64,000 bases of DNA from an uncultured Spirochaetaceae bacterium. GTDB lineage: Bacteria > Spirochaetota > Spirochaetia > Sphaerochaetales > Sphaerochaetaceae. The position numbers and the translations under genes are program-made. The notes beneath the pieces are model-generated. The model saw only the letters and a list, made by a program, of their open reading frames with translations, had not been told where the DNA came from and did not search any database. Shown here one piece after another: positions 8,469 to 16,617 of the stretch (position 1 is the stretch's first letter; each line of letters starts with the position of its first letter). Location: contig CALXKJ010000006.1 in the NCBI GenBank assembly GCA_944388955.1, positions 62,001 through 126,000 on the forward strand, read 5' to 3'.

Positions 8469-9227
8469 ATGTCACTCTTCCTGCTCTTCTCAATTCCTTT
8501 CCTCGGGACGCTTCTTGGAGCGCTTGCTGTGTATTTCTTCAGAAGCGGAATAGGGGAAAGGAGCGGGAAGGCCATCTCTGGATTTGCTGGTGGTGTTATG
8601 ATAGCAGCTTCGGTCTGGTCTCTTCTGCTTCCAGCAATCGATGAATCCTCATACATGACAGCCGCTGCTGGCTTCATGCTGGGAATTGTCTTTTTGCTTC
8701 TTGTTGATACCGTTGTCCCCCATCTTCATGTCAATGCGGAGGCCGCGGAAGGAAGAGCATCCGGGCTTTCCCGTTCTGCGCTTCTGATGCTGTCTGTGAC
8801 GATTCATAATATTCCTGAGGGAATGGCGGTCGGAGCCGCTGCAGCAGCGGCTTTCGCAGCTGAAGGCGGTATTCCATACGCTTCAGCTCTCGCTCTCTCG
8901 CTCGGTATCGCGCTGCAGAATTTTCCTGAGGGACTCATTGTCTCAATGCCTTTGTATAAAGAAGGAAAGAGCAGGGGACGCGCGTTTCTTGAAGGTACGA
9001 TATCTGGAGCTGTTGAGCCTATTGGAGCTGTTCTTGCTTTTGTCTTTGTATCAGCTCTTTCAGGACTTCTTCCGCTTCTTCTCTCATTCGCAGCCGGCGC
9101 TATGTTCTACGTTGTAGTTGAGGAGCTTATTCCCGAGGCATCTGAAGGTGAGCATTCGAATATAGGGACAATCGGAGCAGCGATAGGCTTCGCTTTGATG
9201 ATGATTCTAGATGGTATATTTGGATGA
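8469..9227 (+). CDS. ZIP family metal transporter
   Basis: 252 aa with about eight membrane helices. The two ZIP metal sites are visible: HNIPEGMAVG near residue 113 and NFPEGL near residue 151, plus EELIPEAS near the C-terminus. A His-bearing loop (DTVVPHLHVNAEA) lies before them. ZIP proteins import zinc, iron or manganese into the cytoplasm. It begins 1 nt after the PII-like stop, and its own stop overlaps the methyltransferase start (ATGA). Specificity cannot be read from sequence. Confidence 0.92.
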   Translation: MSLFLLFSIPFLGTLLGALAVYFFRSGIGERSGKAISGFAGGVMIAASVWSLLLPAIDESSYMTAAAGFMLGIVFLLLVDTVVPHLHVNAEAAEGRASGLSRSALLMLSVTIHNIPEGMAVGAAAAAAFAAEGGIPYASALALSLGIALQNFPEGLIVSMPLYKEGKSRGRAFLEGTISGAVEPIGAVLAFVFVSALSGLLPLLLSFAAGAMFYVVVEELIPEASEGEHSNIGTIGAAIGFALMMILDGIFG

Positions 9228-9946
9228 ATGCATACGATGATAAGCACTTCTTCGAAGAGTACTGCAAGCTGAGAGAAGGTGAGAATTACAATGATATTCT
9301 CGAAACGCCTGCAATGCTTTCACTTCTGGACTTTGTAGAAGGCCTTCGTATCCTTGATATAGGGTGCGGCTTTGGAAAGACTTCAGCTCTGCTTTCGGAT
9401 ATGGGTGCTCAATACGTTCTTGGTATTGATATCTCGGAGAGAATGATTGCGAAAGCCGGGAGTGAGTATAAGAGAAGGCATGTCGAATACAGAGTTCTTC
9501 CAGCTGAGGATATTTCTGAAATCGGAGAAGAATTCGATCTCGTATGGAGTTCCCTCTGCTTTCATTATGTGAAGGATCTTGAGCAGCTCCTTAAGGATAT
9601 TGATTCCATTCTCCGTGATAAAGGTACGCTCATATTCTCAGTCGAGCATCCGCTTTCCACAGCATCCTACGATGGATATTACACAAATGGTCCTGATGGC
9701 TGGACAGGTTACCATCTTTCTGATTACGGGATGGAAGGCGAGCGGCGAAGCACATGGTTTGATACCGAAATAGTGACGTATCACAGGATGATGTCAACAA
9801 TCCTGAATATGCTCGTCAGGAGCGGTTTTGCCGTAGAGCACGTGCTGGAGCCACTTCCTGACGATGCTGCCATTAAGCGTCTGCCGAGAATGATACGTGA
9901 GTACCAGAAACCTTCCTTTGCGGTTTTCAAGGCAATAAAACGCTGA
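9224..9946 (+). CDS. class I SAM-dependent methyltransferase
   Basis: 240 aa. SAM-binding motif I is LDIGCGFGKT near residue 44, an acidic residue ends strand 2 (LGIDISERM), and DLVWSSLCFHYV is the strand-4 region; the fold is the UbiE/type-11 group. The substrate is unknown. Translation is coupled to the ZIP gene by a 4-nt overlap, making it the last gene of the DUF1538 operon. It ends 1 nt before the convergent DUF47 stop, leaving no room for a terminator. Confidence 0.85.
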   Translation: MNAYDDKHFFEEYCKLREGENYNDILETPAMLSLLDFVEGLRILDIGCGFGKTSALLSDMGAQYVLGIDISERMIAKAGSEYKRRHVEYRVLPAEDISEIGEEFDLVWSSLCFHYVKDLEQLLKDIDSILRDKGTLIFSVEHPLSTASYDGYYTNGPDGWTGYHLSDYGMEGERRSTWFDTEIVTYHRMMSTILNMLVRSGFAVEHVLEPLPDDAAIKRLPRMIREYQKPSFAVFKAIKR

Positions 9947-10570
9947 TCAGCTGTTGCTCATGAGAATTCTCTCGCAAACATCCGCAACATGCTCACAGGC
10001 ATCCGCGCACTGCTCAAGGTAATGATAAACGTTTCTCCAGATGATTATCTCGAATGGATTCTCCTCTGTAGTATGCAGTTTCCTCATATTCGAGATGAAG
10101 GCCTTGTCAGCATCTTCCTCTAGTGTGTTTATCTTGATGATTCTTTCCTTGAGGGTCTTTGAGTGCCTGAAATCACGGAAATCCTCCATCATCAGCTTCA
10201 TTTCACTGCAGCACTCCTCGATGATATCAACAACGGCGATCATCTCTGGTCTGATGGAGCGGATGTTATCGCAGTAAAGGCGAAGTACGACATCCTCAAT
10301 CTTGTCTACGACTTCATCAAGACACTGGCTCATCAGCATGATATCATCACGCTCAATCGGTGTGATGAAGGCCTTCATGAGCACATTCACGACCTCGTGC
10401 TTCTTTATATCAGCGGCATGTTCGATATCATGGATAGCGGAAAGTGTTGAATCAAGTCCATCCGGATTATAGTCCGAGATACATTTCCTGAGTATCTCAG
10501 TTGCCTGCACAGCGTACTCTGCGCAGCTGACGAAATTATCGAAATAGAATGAATCCTGCTTCTTTGCCAT
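9947..10570 (-). CDS. DUF47 (PhoU-like) phosphate-transport accessory protein
   Basis: 207 aa, all-helical. Typical DUF47 features include the HDIEHAADIKKHEV segment near residue 50, then FITPIERDDIM, and EEDADKAFISNMRKL, which resembles the metal-binding E/D-rich helices of PhoU. DUF47 proteins pair with PiT transporters and are thought to regulate them. It starts 8 nt after the PiT stop with AGGAGG 4 nt before the ATG; upstream in-frame codons are part of a longer frame without a site. Confidence 0.92.
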   Translation of the reverse strand: MAKKQDSFYFDNFVSCAEYAVQATEILRKCISDYNPDGLDSTLSAIHDIEHAADIKKHEVVNVLMKAFITPIERDDIMLMSQCLDEVVDKIEDVVLRLYCDNIRSIRPEMIAVVDIIEECCSEMKLMMEDFRDFRHSKTLKERIIKINTLEEDADKAFISNMRKLHTTEENPFEIIIWRNVYHYLEQCADACEHVADVCERILMSNS

Positions 10571-10578
10571 ATGTCCTC

Positions 10579-11631
10579 CTAGAAGATTGCAAGGAAAAGC
10601 TTTGTCATGAGAAAGCTTATGATTCCGCAGCCTGGGAATGTGAATACCCATGTGAGCATCATCTCACGGACTACGGAGAAATTGATTGAGCTGAGCCTTT
10701 TCGAAGCTCCTACGCCCATGATAGCGCTTGTTTTCGTGTGGGTTGTCGATACTGGAATTCCGAAAACAGAAGAGAGAAGGAGACACAGAGATGCTGCCAT
10801 ATCGGCGCTGAAGCCTTGATACTTCTCTAGCTTTACCATATCCATGCCGACAGAGCGTATGATTTTCTCTCCGCCAACGCTGGTTCCAAGTCCCATCACC
10901 GCCGAGCATAGAATCATCAGCCATACCGGGATAATCGCGCCTGCTACACTGGTTTCACCATTAGAGAATGCGATACCCAGAAAAAGTACTCCTATGAATT
11001 TCTGTCCATCCTGGGCACCATGCATGAAGCTCATGCACGCCGCTCCTAGAATCTGAGCGTAGCTGAAGAACCGATTCGTTTTCTGCCTGTTCATCCTTCT
11101 GCATATGATTACCACAAGGCGGCATACAGCATATCCGATTGCAAAACCGAGTATGAGCGAAAGGACAAGTCCGTAAATGACTTTGATCCACTCTGAGCCA
11201 TTTACAGCCGCAAGTCCCTTTCCTGAAGCGATGGCTGCACCTGTCAATCCTGCGATAAGACTGTGGCTCTCGCTTGTCGGTATGCCGAAATAAGATGCCG
11301 CTGTGCTATAGACCACGATTGAGAAGAGAGCTGCGGAGAGCGCTAGGAGCGCAGTTGATGTGTCATTTCCGAAATCAACCATGTTGCTGATTGTCGACGC
11401 GACTGAGGCATTTATCTTCGTCATTATCAGAACGCCGAGGAAATTGAATACGGCACTCATAAGGATTGCCGGTCTAGGCCTCATGCAGCGTGTTGTGATA
11501 CATGTAGCGATTGCATTCGGTGCATCAGTCCATCCATTTACGAAAATCACACCCAGCGTAAGCAGTGAAGTAATCAGAAGAGCAGGGGATGAGAATATCT
11601 GCTGAAAAAAGTATTCGAATGTTACATCCAT
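10579..11631 (-). CDS. pit: PiT family inorganic phosphate transporter
   Basis: 350 aa, about ten membrane helices. The duplicated PiT signature is present in both halves: NGWTDAPNAIAT near residue 32, GIPTSESHSLIAGLTGA near 117 and GIPVSTTHTKTSAIMGVG near 293. It imports phosphate by cation symport. It is first in a two-gene unit with the DUF47 partner. The start has AAGGA 6 nt upstream. The upstream gap carries repeats resembling Pho boxes (see the regulatory entry at 11672). Confidence 0.93.
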   Translation of the reverse strand: MDVTFEYFFQQIFSSPALLITSLLTLGVIFVNGWTDAPNAIATCITTRCMRPRPAILMSAVFNFLGVLIMTKINASVASTISNMVDFGNDTSTALLALSAALFSIVVYSTAASYFGIPTSESHSLIAGLTGAAIASGKGLAAVNGSEWIKVIYGLVLSLILGFAIGYAVCRLVVIICRRMNRQKTNRFFSYAQILGAACMSFMHGAQDGQKFIGVLFLGIAFSNGETSVAGAIIPVWLMILCSAVMGLGTSVGGEKIIRSVGMDMVKLEKYQGFSADMAASLCLLLSSVFGIPVSTTHTKTSAIMGVGASKRLSSINFSVVREMMLTWVFTFPGCGIISFLMTKLFLAIF

Positions 11632-11922
11632 CTGAAATCCTTGCCTTAATCGTAAAGGATGTATTAAATGCGTGTAAATATTCCGTTAATGGCAAAAATG
11701 TTAATAAAGTGTTAATGATTTTCACATTGTCTTTCCTGTTTGCATAAAGCACCATTTAGAGAAAAATGCTGTTTGTTGCAGTACTATCTCTTGCTGTCTG
11801 ATGTAAATACAAGAAAAATGATAAAAACTTCTCTTTGCATTAGTGTTAACTTATTGAAAGAATATGCAATTTTTTGTATATAGTATCTAACTTTTTCCTT
11901 GTTACTTACAGGAGGTGGCAGA
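11632..11922. promoter_or_regulatory. 291-nt divergent control region between phosphate and branched-chain amino-acid operons
   Basis: An A/T-rich stretch without a convincing gene. On the side of the phosphate transporter it carries GTGTAA (11672), CGTTAA (11684) and two TGTTAA copies (11699, 11710); the last two are 11 nt apart, as in Bacillus Pho boxes. A further TGTTAA is at 11844. On the right, a good promoter for the livK-like gene is present at 11854-11882. Confidence 0.5.
11854..11882 (+). promoter_or_regulatory. sigma70-type promoter of the liv operon
   Basis: TTGAAA (11854-11859) and TATATA (11877-11882) are separated by 17 nt. Transcription would begin near 11889, giving a leader of about 34 nt that includes AGGAGGT. 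Confidence 0.65.
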
Positions 11923-13116
11923 ATGAGAAAAGCTATTGCATTTGCCCTTGTCGCTTTCGTCTGTATCGCAGGCGCGGTGGCAGGTGGTGCTTCCGAGGAT
12001 GTTTACAAAATCGGATTTATAGGACCTCTTACTGGTGATAACGCCAATTATGGAATCAGATGCTCTAATGCCGCAAAGCTTGCTATAAGTGAAATCAATG
12101 CCGCAGGCGGTATCGATGGCAAGCAGCTTGAGCTTATCGCCGAAGATAGTGAAGGTACTGTCGACAAGGCTCTCGCAAGCTATGAGAAGCTCGCATATAC
12201 AGATGATGTATGCGCAATCATCGGACCTGTTTTCACATCACCGGCTCTTGCTGTTGCTCAGCGCTGTCAGGAAGATGGAATTGTCATGATTTCCCCATCA
12301 GCTACACATAAGGATGTGACTGCACAGCCTGCGACGAATGCAGATGGACTCAATTATGTGTTCAGAACAGTTCCTTCAGATGCTCTTCAGTCAGATGTAG
12401 CTGCTCATTACTTCTATGAGATTCTTGGCTATCGCAATCTCGCATCCCTTTATGCGATGAACGATTACAGCCAGGGTCTTGCTCTTGGTATGAAGGATAC
12501 ATTCGAAAGTCTTGGCGGAAAGGTCGTTGCTGAAGAGACATGCATGGTCGGAGACAAGGACTTCAGAACACAGCTTACTCAGATCAGAGCTGCAAATCCT
12601 GAGGCTATCTACATCCCGAACTATACAGTAGAGGATGCGCAGATTCTCGAGCAGGCAGCACAGCTTGGAATCACAGTACCATTCCTTTCCAGCGATGGAT
12701 TCTCCGATCCTGAGATTTACAACCTTGCTCCAGATTTCACTGATGGTGTCATCTATGTAGGTCCTGCACAGGCTGAGGCTTCAACAATCCTTTCAGACTT
12801 CCAGGTCGCTTACGGCGAGATGTACAACGGGGATGCTCCTGATTCATTCGCGACAAACAGCTATGACGCTACATACATCATCGCTGGCGCTATTGACAGA
12901 GCTGATATCGCTGAAGCTGGTGTCGATGACCAGAGGCTTGCAGTTCGCGATGAAGTCGCTGCTACAAAGGATTTCCAGGGCGCTAACGGTACACTCAACT
13001 TCGCAGCAAACGGTGACCTTGTTGCTAGCCAGGGCGTTTATCATGTTGAAGGCACAACACCTGTCTATGTTGGCTCATTCCAGATTGTAGATGGGCATAT
13101 CGTGCAGGTTGACTGA
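11923..13116 (+). CDS. livK: branched-chain amino-acid ABC transporter, substrate-binding protein
   Basis: 397 aa. A signal peptide (about 1-22, MRKAIAFALVAFVCIAGAVA) precedes a type I periplasmic-binding (Peripla_BP_6) domain: KIGFIGPLTGDNANYG at the N-terminal strand, NAAKLAISEINAAGGIDG, and IIGPVFTSPALAVA. It binds leucine/isoleucine/valine or a related ligand in the periplasm and delivers it to LivHM. A Cys at residue 14 is poorly placed for a lipobox, so soluble secretion is more likely. The start is fixed by AGGAGGT 8 nt upstream. A hairpin follows, so it may be made in excess of the permeases. Confidence 0.92.
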   Translation: MRKAIAFALVAFVCIAGAVAGGASEDVYKIGFIGPLTGDNANYGIRCSNAAKLAISEINAAGGIDGKQLELIAEDSEGTVDKALASYEKLAYTDDVCAIIGPVFTSPALAVAQRCQEDGIVMISPSATHKDVTAQPATNADGLNYVFRTVPSDALQSDVAAHYFYEILGYRNLASLYAMNDYSQGLALGMKDTFESLGGKVVAEETCMVGDKDFRTQLTQIRAANPEAIYIPNYTVEDAQILEQAAQLGITVPFLSSDGFSDPEIYNLAPDFTDGVIYVGPAQAEASTILSDFQVAYGEMYNGDAPDSFATNSYDATYIIAGAIDRADIAEAGVDDQRLAVRDEVAATKDFQGANGTLNFAANGDLVASQGVYHVEGTTPVYVGSFQIVDGHIVQVD

Positions 13117-13138
13117 TTTAAAGGAATAGTAAAGTATA

Positions 13139-13170
13139 CTGTCGGAAAGTATGTCTTTCCGGCAGTTTTA
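13139..13170 (+). terminator. intra-operon hairpin between binding-protein and permease genes
   Basis: CTGTCGGAAAG (13139-13149) pairs with CTTTCCGGCAG (13155-13165) over 11 bp with one G-U, loop TATGT, followed by TTTTA. It looks like a partial terminator or an mRNA-stabilising hairpin. Confidence 0.7.
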
Positions 13171-13190
13171 GCATTTCCAGAGGAGGAAGT

Positions 13191-14114
13191 GTGGATACCT
13201 TAACACTCTACATGCAGTACATCGTGAACGGTCTGACGCTCGGTGCGATCTACTCATTGATTGCTCTTGGCTATACGATGGTGTACGGCATCCTCAAGTT
13301 CATCAATTTCGCCCATGGCGATATCCTCATGGTAGGAGCTTTTGTAGGGCTCCTTGTCTATACGGCTCTTACAGGTGAAGCCGCAGATCCCGGTGTGTGG
13401 ACTATCATCGCATTCTTCATCGCGATGCTGATAAGCATGGGATTCTCGGCACTTCTGGGCGTTCTCATTGAGCGTGTTGCATATAAGCCCCTGAGAAATG
13501 CCAACAGGCTTGCACCACTGCTTTCCGCAATCGGCGTATCATTCATTCTTTCCAATGGCGCCGCATGGATTTTCGGAACGCAGTCTCGCCGTTTCCCATA
13601 TCCATTCGCAAATGATCCGATACGGATTGGCGCAATTGCCATCACTCCGCATCAGATAGTTATAATCGCTGTATCTGTCATTATGATGATCCTTCTCACA
13701 TTCTTCGTTAATAAGACAAGAATGGGTAAGGCAATGCGTGCGGCGTCTCTTGATCAGGCGACGAGCATGCTCATGGGTATAAACGTAAATAGGGTCATCT
13801 CCCTTACATTCGCTATCGGAAGCGCGCTTGCCGCTGTCGGTGGCATACTCGCTTCCTTTGATTTCCGTGTATATCCGTCAATGGGTACAATGACAGGCCT
13901 GAAGGCATTTGTCGCGGCTGTCATCGGCGGTATCGGAAATATCCAGGGTGCTATGCTTGGCGGAGTGCTTCTAGGCATTCTCGAGGCTGTTGGAGCACCG
14001 CTTCTGCACATCCCGAACAGCATGAGGGACACAGTCGCTTTTGCTGTTCTCATCATCGTCCTTCTGGTGAAGCCAGATGGAATACTCGGAAAGAACGAGA
14101 GGGAGAAGGTCTGA
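13191..14114 (+). CDS. livH: branched-chain amino-acid ABC transporter permease LivH
   Basis: 307 aa. Eight or so helices, with the family opening NGLTLGAIYSLIALGYTMVYGILKFINFAHGD split across the first 55 residues and GIGNIQGAMLGGVLLGI near the C-terminus. It forms the membrane channel with LivM. The start is a GTG immediately after AGGAGGAAGT. The next gene starts 1 nt after this stop. Confidence 0.95.
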   Translation: MDTLTLYMQYIVNGLTLGAIYSLIALGYTMVYGILKFINFAHGDILMVGAFVGLLVYTALTGEAADPGVWTIIAFFIAMLISMGFSALLGVLIERVAYKPLRNANRLAPLLSAIGVSFILSNGAAWIFGTQSRRFPYPFANDPIRIGAIAITPHQIVIIAVSVIMMILLTFFVNKTRMGKAMRAASLDQATSMLMGINVNRVISLTFAIGSALAAVGGILASFDFRVYPSMGTMTGLKAFVAAVIGGIGNIQGAMLGGVLLGILEAVGAPLLHIPNSMRDTVAFAVLIIVLLVKPDGILGKNEREKV

Positions 14115-14115
14115 T

Positions 14116-15060
14116 ATGCTCAATTTCTTCCAGCTCATACTCATATACGCGGGAATCTATGCTCTTATGGCGATTGGCCAGAACTGTATCACTGGTTATA
14201 CAGGCATGCTGTCTCTCTGCCATGCAGGATTCTTATGCATCGGAAGCTATGTGACAGCTATAATGTGCAAGACTTTTGGCCTTTCATTCTGGCTCTCGCT
14301 TCCTGTTGCCGCTATTGCTACAGGACTCATCGGACTGCTTATCGGTATCCCTACGCTCCGTCTTAAAGGAGATTACCTGTGTATTGCGACACTTGGACTA
14401 GGTGAGATTATCCGCAACATAGCGACAAACCTCAATCCTGTCGGTTATAACAGCATCCCGCGCGCATCTCTCTTCGGCTATCAGTTTGCGTCAAGAAACA
14501 AGTTCGCATTCATCCTTCTCATCTGGTTCTTCGTGCTTGTCTTCTATATTCTTTTCCAGCAGCTTGCGCATAGCAGGCTTGGCCGTGCGATGATTGCAGT
14601 CAGGGAAGATGAGGTCGCTGCACAGTCAAATGGAATCAATGTCACAAAGTATAAGATCAGCTCATTTGTCCTTGGCGCGGCTGTTGGCGGAATCGCTGGA
14701 TGCTTCCAGACAGCTTACACTCTGACAGTCCAGCCTGCATCATTTACATTCATGGTCTCTGTAATGGTTCTCTGTACAGTTGTCCTCGGTGGTATGGGAA
14801 ACGCGAAAGCTGTAATACTCGGTGCCTTCATCATCCAGTTCATTTCATATTTTCCGCAGCTGACAGGTCTGACGAATGTTATACCAGCACAGGCTAAGCA
14901 GATAATCTATGGACTTCTTCTTGTAGTCATGATGCTCTGCCGTCCGCAGGGAATCCTTGGCCGTGACCGCTACCGCTATGGCGATCCAAGAACGAGAAAG
15001 GAGAAGATCCATGATTTCTTCTCCCGACCGAAGAAGAGCGCTAAAGGAGGAAACGTATGA
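14116..15060 (+). CDS. livM: branched-chain amino-acid ABC transporter permease LivM
   Basis: 314 aa. Helical throughout with the LivM signature GYTGMLSLCHAGFLCIGSY near residue 27 and RSRLGRAMIAVREDE-like cytoplasmic loop (HSRLGRAMIAVREDEVAA) near residue 155. It is the second half of the importer channel. The ATG at 14116 is preceded by GGGAGAAGG; the frame is open further up inside livH but without a site. It overlaps livG by 4 nt. Confidence 0.95.
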   Translation: MLNFFQLILIYAGIYALMAIGQNCITGYTGMLSLCHAGFLCIGSYVTAIMCKTFGLSFWLSLPVAAIATGLIGLLIGIPTLRLKGDYLCIATLGLGEIIRNIATNLNPVGYNSIPRASLFGYQFASRNKFAFILLIWFFVLVFYILFQQLAHSRLGRAMIAVREDEVAAQSNGINVTKYKISSFVLGAAVGGIAGCFQTAYTLTVQPASFTFMVSVMVLCTVVLGGMGNAKAVILGAFIIQFISYFPQLTGLTNVIPAQAKQIIYGLLLVVMMLCRPQGILGRDRYRYGDPRTRKEKIHDFFSRPKKSAKGGNV

Positions 15061-15845
15061 GATTACTTGAGACTGAGCATCTTACGCGTGAGTTCGGTGG
15101 CGTTATCGCTGTAAACGATGTTGATTTCCATGTCGAGAAAGGTCTTGTTACTGGGCTTATAGGTCCGAATGGCGCAGGTAAGACAACGCTCTTCAATCAG
15201 ATTACCGGTATGGATAAACCGACAAGCGGGAAGGTTATTTTCGACGGCAACGACATAACAGGGCTTCCTGCGTGGAAGATAAGCCGCATGGGGATTGCCC
15301 GTACATTCCAGAACATCAGGCTTTATAAGGAGCTGACTGTCGTGGAGAATGTAATGATGGGGCTTCATTTCAAAGTCGGCAAGGATCCATTCCATCATCG
15401 CTTCTCACAGGCTATTAAGAGTTATTTCTTTGCAGCCAGGGAAAACAGGGAAGTCTATCATAAGGCGATGGAGTGGCTTGAGTTCTCTGAGCTTGCCGAG
15501 CATGCACAGGATTTCGCAGGAAGCCTTCCATATGGTAAGCAGAGGGAGCTTGAGATAGCCAGAGCGCTTGCTGCTGAGCCGAAGCTTCTCTTCCTCGATG
15601 AGCCTGCCGCTGGCATGAATCCATCAGAGACAAGCCATCTTATGAGAGTTGTCGATAAAATCCGCAATCTTGGCGTGACTGTTGTGCTTATCGAACACGA
15701 TATGAAGCTTGTTATGAATATCTGTGACAACATCACTGTTCTTAACTTCGGAATGAAGATTGCGGAAGGCACTCCGAATGAGATCAAGCATAACAAAGAC
15801 GTCATAGAGGCGTATCTTGGCCGCGATGAAGAGGAGGATTCCTGA
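15057..15845 (+). CDS. livG: branched-chain amino-acid ABC transporter ATPase LivG
   Basis: 262 aa. Walker A GPNGAGKTT near 36-44, the LivG-specific Q-loop segment GIARTFQNIRLY, signature LPYGKQRELEIARAL (a Y/G variant of LSGGQ that is usual in LivG), Walker B LLFLDEPAAGMNP, and H-loop VVLIEHDM. It powers import together with LivF. Start and livM stop overlap as ATGA; AAAGGAGG is upstream. Confidence 0.95.
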   Translation: MRLLETEHLTREFGGVIAVNDVDFHVEKGLVTGLIGPNGAGKTTLFNQITGMDKPTSGKVIFDGNDITGLPAWKISRMGIARTFQNIRLYKELTVVENVMMGLHFKVGKDPFHHRFSQAIKSYFFAARENREVYHKAMEWLEFSELAEHAQDFAGSLPYGKQRELEIARALAAEPKLLFLDEPAAGMNPSETSHLMRVVDKIRNLGVTVVLIEHDMKLVMNICDNITVLNFGMKIAEGTPNEIKHNKDVIEAYLGRDEEEDS

Positions 15846-15846
15846 A

Positions 15847-16584
15847 ATGGCACAGATTCTGAATATCGATAACATTTCCGTCTCATATGGAAGCATCCGT
15901 GCTCTTTCCGATGTCTCGATGAATGTCAATGAAGGAGATATTGTCTCTCTGATAGGCGCTAATGGTGCAGGGAAATCAACACTGCTCAATGCTATTGTCG
16001 GCCTTGTGCCGCTGAAAGGCGGAAGCATAACTTTCGCGGGTGAGAAAATCTGCCAGGCAAAGCATCACATGCATTCGCTTTCGACAGATCTTATCGCGAG
16101 ACGCGGCATAGCGCTTGTTCCCGAAGGTCGCCATGTCTTTGCTGACATGACAGTTGAGGAGAATCTTGATATGGGTGCTTTCACAGTGCGTGATCAGGCA
16201 CTTATCGAAAAGCGTAAGCAGGAGATGTATGATTTCTTCCCGATTCTCGGAGCAAGACGAAAGCAGAAGACACGCTCTCTCTCCGGTGGTGAACAGCAGA
16301 TGATGGCAATTGCACGTGCGCTCATGTCCGCACCGCGCCTTCTGCTTCTTGATGAGCCGGGACTTGGGCTTGCTCCGCTTATTGTTCAGGATATTTTCAG
16401 CAAGATAAAAATCATCAACGAGGAGAATAAGGTCACAGTTTTCCTTGTTGAGCAGAATGCACGTCTTGCGCTCAAGAGTTCAAGCTATGGCTATGTTCTG
16501 GAGAATGGGAAAATCGTTCTGCAGGATGAGGGCATGGCGCTTCTTGATAACGACATGGTCAAAAAGGCATATCTTGGAGCATGA
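15847..16584 (+). CDS. livF: branched-chain amino-acid ABC transporter ATPase LivF
   Basis: 245 aa. Walker A GANGAGKST near 38-46, RGIALVPEGRHVF (LivF hallmark), signature LSGGEQQMMAIARALM, Walker B LLLLDEPGLGLAP, and FLVEQNA as the H-loop region (Gln-Asn replaces His, as is normal in LivF). Last gene of the five-gene operon. The start at 15847 follows GAGGAGG and lies 1 nt after the livG stop. A strong terminator follows. Confidence 0.95.
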   Translation: MAQILNIDNISVSYGSIRALSDVSMNVNEGDIVSLIGANGAGKSTLLNAIVGLVPLKGGSITFAGEKICQAKHHMHSLSTDLIARRGIALVPEGRHVFADMTVEENLDMGAFTVRDQALIEKRKQEMYDFFPILGARRKQKTRSLSGGEQQMMAIARALMSAPRLLLLDEPGLGLAPLIVQDIFSKIKIINEENKVTVFLVEQNARLALKSSSYGYVLENGKIVLQDEGMALLDNDMVKKAYLGA

Positions 16585-16590
16585 TAGATG

Positions 16591-16617
16591 AGCCGTCCGG
16601 AGATGGACGGCTTTTCT
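16591..16617 (+). terminator. terminator of the liv operon
   Basis: GCCGTCC (16592-16598) pairs with GGACGGC (16605-16611), loop of 6 nt, followed by TTTTCT. Confidence 0.85.

Noticed and set aside
11525-11755. 76-codon minus-strand frame upstream of the PiT gene
   Set aside because: It overlaps the PiT start and the A/T-rich control region; no ribosome site or family. The region is better read as promoter.
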